Source: Candidatus Woesearchaeota archaeon
GTDB lineage: Archaea; Nanobdellota; Nanobdellia; Woesearchaeales; GW2011-AR9
Direction of reading: 5' to 3'
Assembly: GCA_018664115.1 (NCBI GenBank)
Contig: JABJOX010000028.1
Location: 1-43,366 of the forward strand
DNA: 43,366 nucleotides
Shown: one piece after another, positions 40,923 through 43,366 of the stretch
How positions within the stretch are numbered: position 1 is the stretch's first letter
Layout: every line of letters begins with the position of its first letter
Notes under the pieces: generated by a model
What the model saw: the letters and a program-made list of their open reading frames with translations, nothing else
Told to the model about the DNA's origin: nothing
Database searches by the model: none
Made by a program: the position numbers and the translations under genes

Positions 40923-41210
40923 TTATTTGTTTAAATGAATAGGATGAATATATAAAAGTTTTTCTTTCTTTCCATCTTTGATTTTAACACCATAACAACT
41001 GCCTTTCTTACCTGAAACTGTTCCAGTTAAACCATGGAATCTAGGGAAAAATCTGCCTTTTTGTACTCCTGGATGAATTTTTAAGTTAACTTTGTCTCCG
41101 TCTACGAATTCTTGTAAATATTTACTGATGGAAAGTTTTCCTTTCTTTCTAACAGATTGAGTATACTTATGTCTTGTTTTCCTTTGTTTAGTTCCTGTTC
41201 TAGTTACCAT
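40923..41210 (-). CDS. rpl21e: 50S ribosomal protein L21e
   Basis: The 95-residue protein reads MVTRTGTKQRKTRHKYTQSVRKKGK, then ISKYLQEFVDGDKVNLKIHPGVQKGRFFPRFHGLTG and GSCYGVKIKDGKKEKLLYIHPIHL, all hallmarks of L21e, a large-subunit protein of archaea and eukaryotes. First gene of the cluster; TATA-like TTTATAAAC (about 41233-41241 on the minus strand) precedes the ATG by about 25-30 bases. Confidence 0.97.
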   Translation of the reverse strand: MVTRTGTKQRKTRHKYTQSVRKKGKLSISKYLQEFVDGDKVNLKIHPGVQKGRFFPRFHGLTGTVSGKKGSCYGVKIKDGKKEKLLYIHPIHLNK

Positions 41211-41307
41211 TTTAAGTTTATTTTCGTTGTAGGTTTATAAAGATATCGGTAGATTTTTTTTTAATTTAAAGATAATCTTTAAATAGTATATTTATATTCA
41301 TTATGAG

Positions 41308-42081
41308 ATGAGTGGCAATAAAGCAAATTATTCTTCTGAAGTAGCTTTAGATGTTTTTCATACTGCTAGATTAAAATCAGATTTTAGTAACTTGAAATCT
41401 TTTCTTAAAAATGGAGCATACTCTAATTTGGCTCATGGTTATGGTCAGGGAGAAGGATTTTATGTTTGGACTACGTTGGATCGAGCAGTTTATCATTCGA
41501 AATTTTTAAAAAGTATACCAAATTCTCCTAAAAGTTCTTATGTTATTTTTAAGTTTCAGGAAATTATTGATGCCGAAAATTGGGATTTGGATTATGAAGA
41601 ATTAGCTTTGTTAGTGCTTTCTTTTATTTCTGGCCATTGGGGTTTGTTTAAGAAAATTTCTGATAATTTTTTGAGTTTTATAGATAAGGGGAAAAAACAT
41701 TTTATATTGCCAAGTCTTTCTGAAAGGGTAAATCTTTTTAATGAAATTTTTTATTTACGTCTTTTTTATTTAAAAGAAGGAGAAAAAGAACCCAAGAAAG
41801 AAGATTTGAAGACTGGTAAACTAGGGATTGGAAATATAAGGGATACATTTACAGGGGCTTTAGTTGGGACCATATTTAATTATTTACAAAAAGTTTATCC
41901 TAAAAAAACAGCTAAGTTTGAAATTAATGTATTTAAGAAACTTGTTAAGAAAGGGACTGCTATTAAATATGTTGGAAAAGATCCCTTGTTGGTAAAATCT
42001 TTTAATTTAATTATTGATGGAGAATTATTAAGTTATCGGAAGTCTAAATCTTATTTGAGAAAACATGGTATAGTGATTTAA
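41308..42081 (+). CDS. Orphan with ADP-ribosyltransferase-like N-terminus (257 aa)
   Basis: Family not certain. The N-terminal about 80 residues resemble ART-fold proteins (DUF3990/PARP-like layout): DVFHTARLKSDFSNLKSFLKNGA corresponds to the H-(G)-T motif with following helix, and AHGYGQGEGFYVWTTLDRAVYHSKF to the GxGxYxxxxxxxA segment. The next 100 residues are mainly helical and the C-terminus is basic with strands (FEINVFKKLVKKGTAIKYVG, SFNLIIDGELLSY). The catalytic Glu is not identifiable with confidence. No signal peptide. The TATA-like region TTAAATAGTATATTTATA lies about 15-30 bases upstream. It is convergent with the TrmB-type regulator and shares TTAA. Confidence 0.55.
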   Translation: MSGNKANYSSEVALDVFHTARLKSDFSNLKSFLKNGAYSNLAHGYGQGEGFYVWTTLDRAVYHSKFLKSIPNSPKSSYVIFKFQEIIDAENWDLDYEELALLVLSFISGHWGLFKKISDNFLSFIDKGKKHFILPSLSERVNLFNEIFYLRLFYLKEGEKEPKKEDLKTGKLGIGNIRDTFTGALVGTIFNYLQKVYPKKTAKFEINVFKKLVKKGTAIKYVGKDPLLVKSFNLIIDGELLSYRKSKSYLRKHGIVI

Positions 42082-42824
42082 TCCTTTCCTAACGCCCACA
42101 TGATTTCAAAGTATTTCTTGAATGAATCTGCAACTTTCTTGCTTTTTATTTTGAAAGCTACTGGATTTTTTATCCAAAGAGCAATAAATGTTACATCTTT
42201 GTAAATATTGATGGTGGCGGGAGTTTCTTGCGGTAAGAATTTATTTTCTGTGATTGGTGATTGTTGTTCATATTGGAAAGTTTTTCTGGCACTTTCATTG
42301 TAAAGAACTTTCCATTTCATTTTCTTTTTTTCACATTTTTTGATAACTTTCGTAATTAGGGCATTAGTTTTTTGTTGATCTTCTCCTGCATAGGCTCCTA
42401 AAACGTACCAAACATCATTTTTGTTCATTACTTTTATTCCTTCATTAAAGACTGTTTCTAGGCCTTTCCATCCCTGGAATATTTCTGCTTGAGTATCGTC
42501 TGTTTTTAATTGTTGAAGTAATTTTAATTGAGGGATAATTTTCTTAATCTCTGTTTCTTCTTCGTTAATATTATTCTTTTTGTCCTCTAAGAAATCTAGT
42601 AGTCTGTCTGGAGAAACGGCTTTGAAGTTTTTTGTATTGGAAATAATAACGTGGGTTACCAGGCCTTTATTTGCCAATCGTTCTAAGCCATCATAAACTT
42701 TAGAATTATGGATACCGGTTTTCTTAATAATTGCTCCTGATGTAGTTAAACCTAATTCTAATAATTTGAGATATATTTTAACTTCATTCTTAGTTAAGCC
42801 TATTTTTTCTAATATTTGTTCCAT
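42078..42824 (-). CDS. TrmB-family transcriptional regulator
   Basis: N-terminal winged helix of the TrmB type (MEQILEKIGLTKNEVKIYLKLLELGLTTSG, IIKKTGIHNSKVYDGLERLANKGLV), a coiled-coil linker (about 75-105) and a PLD-like C-terminal sensor domain (about 110-248; QAEIFQGWKGLETVFNEG, WYVLGAYAGED) as in archaeal sugar- or stress-responsive TrmB proteins. I start at ATG 42824 rather than the TTG at 42833. TATA-like GATTTAAATAAA (42849-42858) is about 25-34 bases upstream, with an inverted repeat TTCTCCC/GGGAGGA (42866-42883) beside it as a possible operator. Confidence 0.85.
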   Translation of the reverse strand: MEQILEKIGLTKNEVKIYLKLLELGLTTSGAIIKKTGIHNSKVYDGLERLANKGLVTHVIISNTKNFKAVSPDRLLDFLEDKKNNINEEETEIKKIIPQLKLLQQLKTDDTQAEIFQGWKGLETVFNEGIKVMNKNDVWYVLGAYAGEDQQKTNALITKVIKKCEKKKMKWKVLYNESARKTFQYEQQSPITENKFLPQETPATINIYKDVTFIALWIKNPVAFKIKSKKVADSFKKYFEIMWALGKD

Positions 42825-42865
42825 TTTAGTCAATTAGCTTTATTTTTATTTAAATCTTTCTGTTG

Positions 42866-42957
42866 TTCTCCCGTTAGGGAGGAATAACATTTAAGTAGTT
42901 ATTAGTTACTACTGTATTATAACGAAACACTTACTAAGTGAGTGTTAAAAGGAGGTA
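42866..42957. promoter_or_regulatory. Divergent promoter region between TrmB gene and 42965 gene
   Basis: For the plus strand: TATA-like TATTATAAC (about 42915-42923), then an inverted repeat AACACTTAC/GTGAGTGTT (42926-42946, one mismatch, TAA centre) over the likely start site, then a perfect GGAGGT Shine-Dalgarno. For the minus strand: the TTCTCCC/GGGAGGA repeat beside the TrmB TATA box. Such placement suggests repression of both genes, perhaps by the TrmB protein (inference). Confidence 0.45.
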
Positions 42958-42964
42958 GAATAAA

Positions 42965-43366
42965 ATGTTAGAATTGGAAAGTAGATTAGAGGCGTTAACT
43001 CATGAGGGGGCACCAAAAGTACGTTGGAGGATTGATTCAGGGTTTACTACAGATATACCGGAAATGGAGAAAATTAACAAAGCCCTTGTAAGTATTAGCG
43101 CAAAAGAAAAGTTAGAATTAATTACGCAACTTTTCTCATTGTATCTCGGAAATGATAGAGAAGCACAAAAGAGAATTTTTGGTGATCTTTCAATTGGATT
43201 GTATGTATTAGGAACACTTACAGACGATGGAAGACAGTTCCGAATTTGGGATAGAGTTCCAGGTTATATGACTTATGACCATGTTGATAACGGACCTGGT
43301 TTGTTAGAAGTTGTAGGGGATCCAAGAGAAGTAATCAAATATGTTCACGCACTAGTTTCTGAAAGA
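42965..43366 (+). CDS. N-terminal part of an unknown protein (3' truncated)
   Basis: Starts at ATG after GGAGGT and stays open for 134 codons to the window edge; absent from the ORF track because it has no stop. It opens MLELESRLEALTHEGAPKVRW, continues with a helical NKALVSISAKEKLELITQLF and has a beta-looking second half (LYVLGTLTDDGRQFRIWDRVPGY). No signal peptide or family recognised. It is divergent from the TrmB gene. Confidence 0.7.
   Translation, partial: MLELESRLEALTHEGAPKVRWRIDSGFTTDIPEMEKINKALVSISAKEKLELITQLFSLYLGNDREAQKRIFGDLSIGLYVLGTLTDDGRQFRIWDRVPGYMTYDHVDNGPGLLEVVGDPREVIKYVHALVSER

Overview
This window is AT-rich archaeal DNA. It carries prefoldin alpha, archaeal ThrRS, ribosomal proteins S15, L10e and L21e, RNA polymerase subunit F (Rpo4), DUF655, an archaeal e-MtaB-type methylthiotransferase, an XPD-type helicase and a NOG1-type GTPase. 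Most start codons lie about 25-30 bases after a TATA box with no Shine-Dalgarno, so leaderless transcription dominates. The compact layout, many small orphan proteins, exported proteins with an ITG-like motif and very large beta-helix surface proteins suggest a DPANN archaeon of the Woesearchaeota/Pacearchaeota kind. That placement is inference; no 16S rRNA is in the window.

Layout. 1-6500: end of an unknown gene, then pfdA-ftsY (protein folding and membrane targeting); a convergent PHP phosphoesterase; a tRNA methylthiotransferase; a minus-strand cluster of two paralogous orphans led by an untracked 38-residue membrane peptide; a DUF1003 membrane protein. 6500-12100: a LAGLIDADG/HTH protein running into the 3' end of an antisense intron-bearing tRNA-Leu(UAA), two small proteins including a membrane transglutaminase-like one, a YkgJ-like Cys cluster protein, an XPD-family helicase and a wHTH regulator with a palindromic operator. 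12100-17300: S15 with a long structured leader, ThrRS, a transglutaminase-fold orphan, a bacterial-type tRNA-guanine transglycosylase, and a small four-TM transporter in an operon with an orphan. 17400-21600: Lrp regulator, pilus-type (T2SF/TadC-like) membrane protein, an orphan, tRNA-Phe with two introns, an exported protein. 21600-31300: SMC, family II pyrophosphatase, a 1292-residue surface protein and NOG1. 31300-39250: an array of 15-bp sites phased at 21 bp, a duplicated-HTH regulator and a 2385-residue membrane protein overlapping it. 39250-41210: the rpl21e-rpoF-DUF655 cluster followed by rpl10e, the latter with its own promoter. 41300-end: an ADP-ribosyltransferase-like orphan, a convergent TrmB-type regulator and a truncated gene behind a palindromic operator.

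Most notable: (i) both tRNA genes contain two introns each, one canonical (37/38) and one non-canonical (T-arm in Leu, D-loop in Phe), and all four fit a 3-4-3 bulge-helix-bulge geometry with varying helix quality; (ii) the regulator/giant-protein operon has five palindromic operator-like sites at 21-bp phasing, and the site next to its TATA box recurs almost unchanged at the smc promoter; (iii) the S15 mRNA leader can form two mutually exclusive helices, one reaching the GTG start; (iv) four exported proteins share an ITG-type motif after their first hydrophobic segment. No CRISPR array, insertion sequence or rRNA gene was seen.
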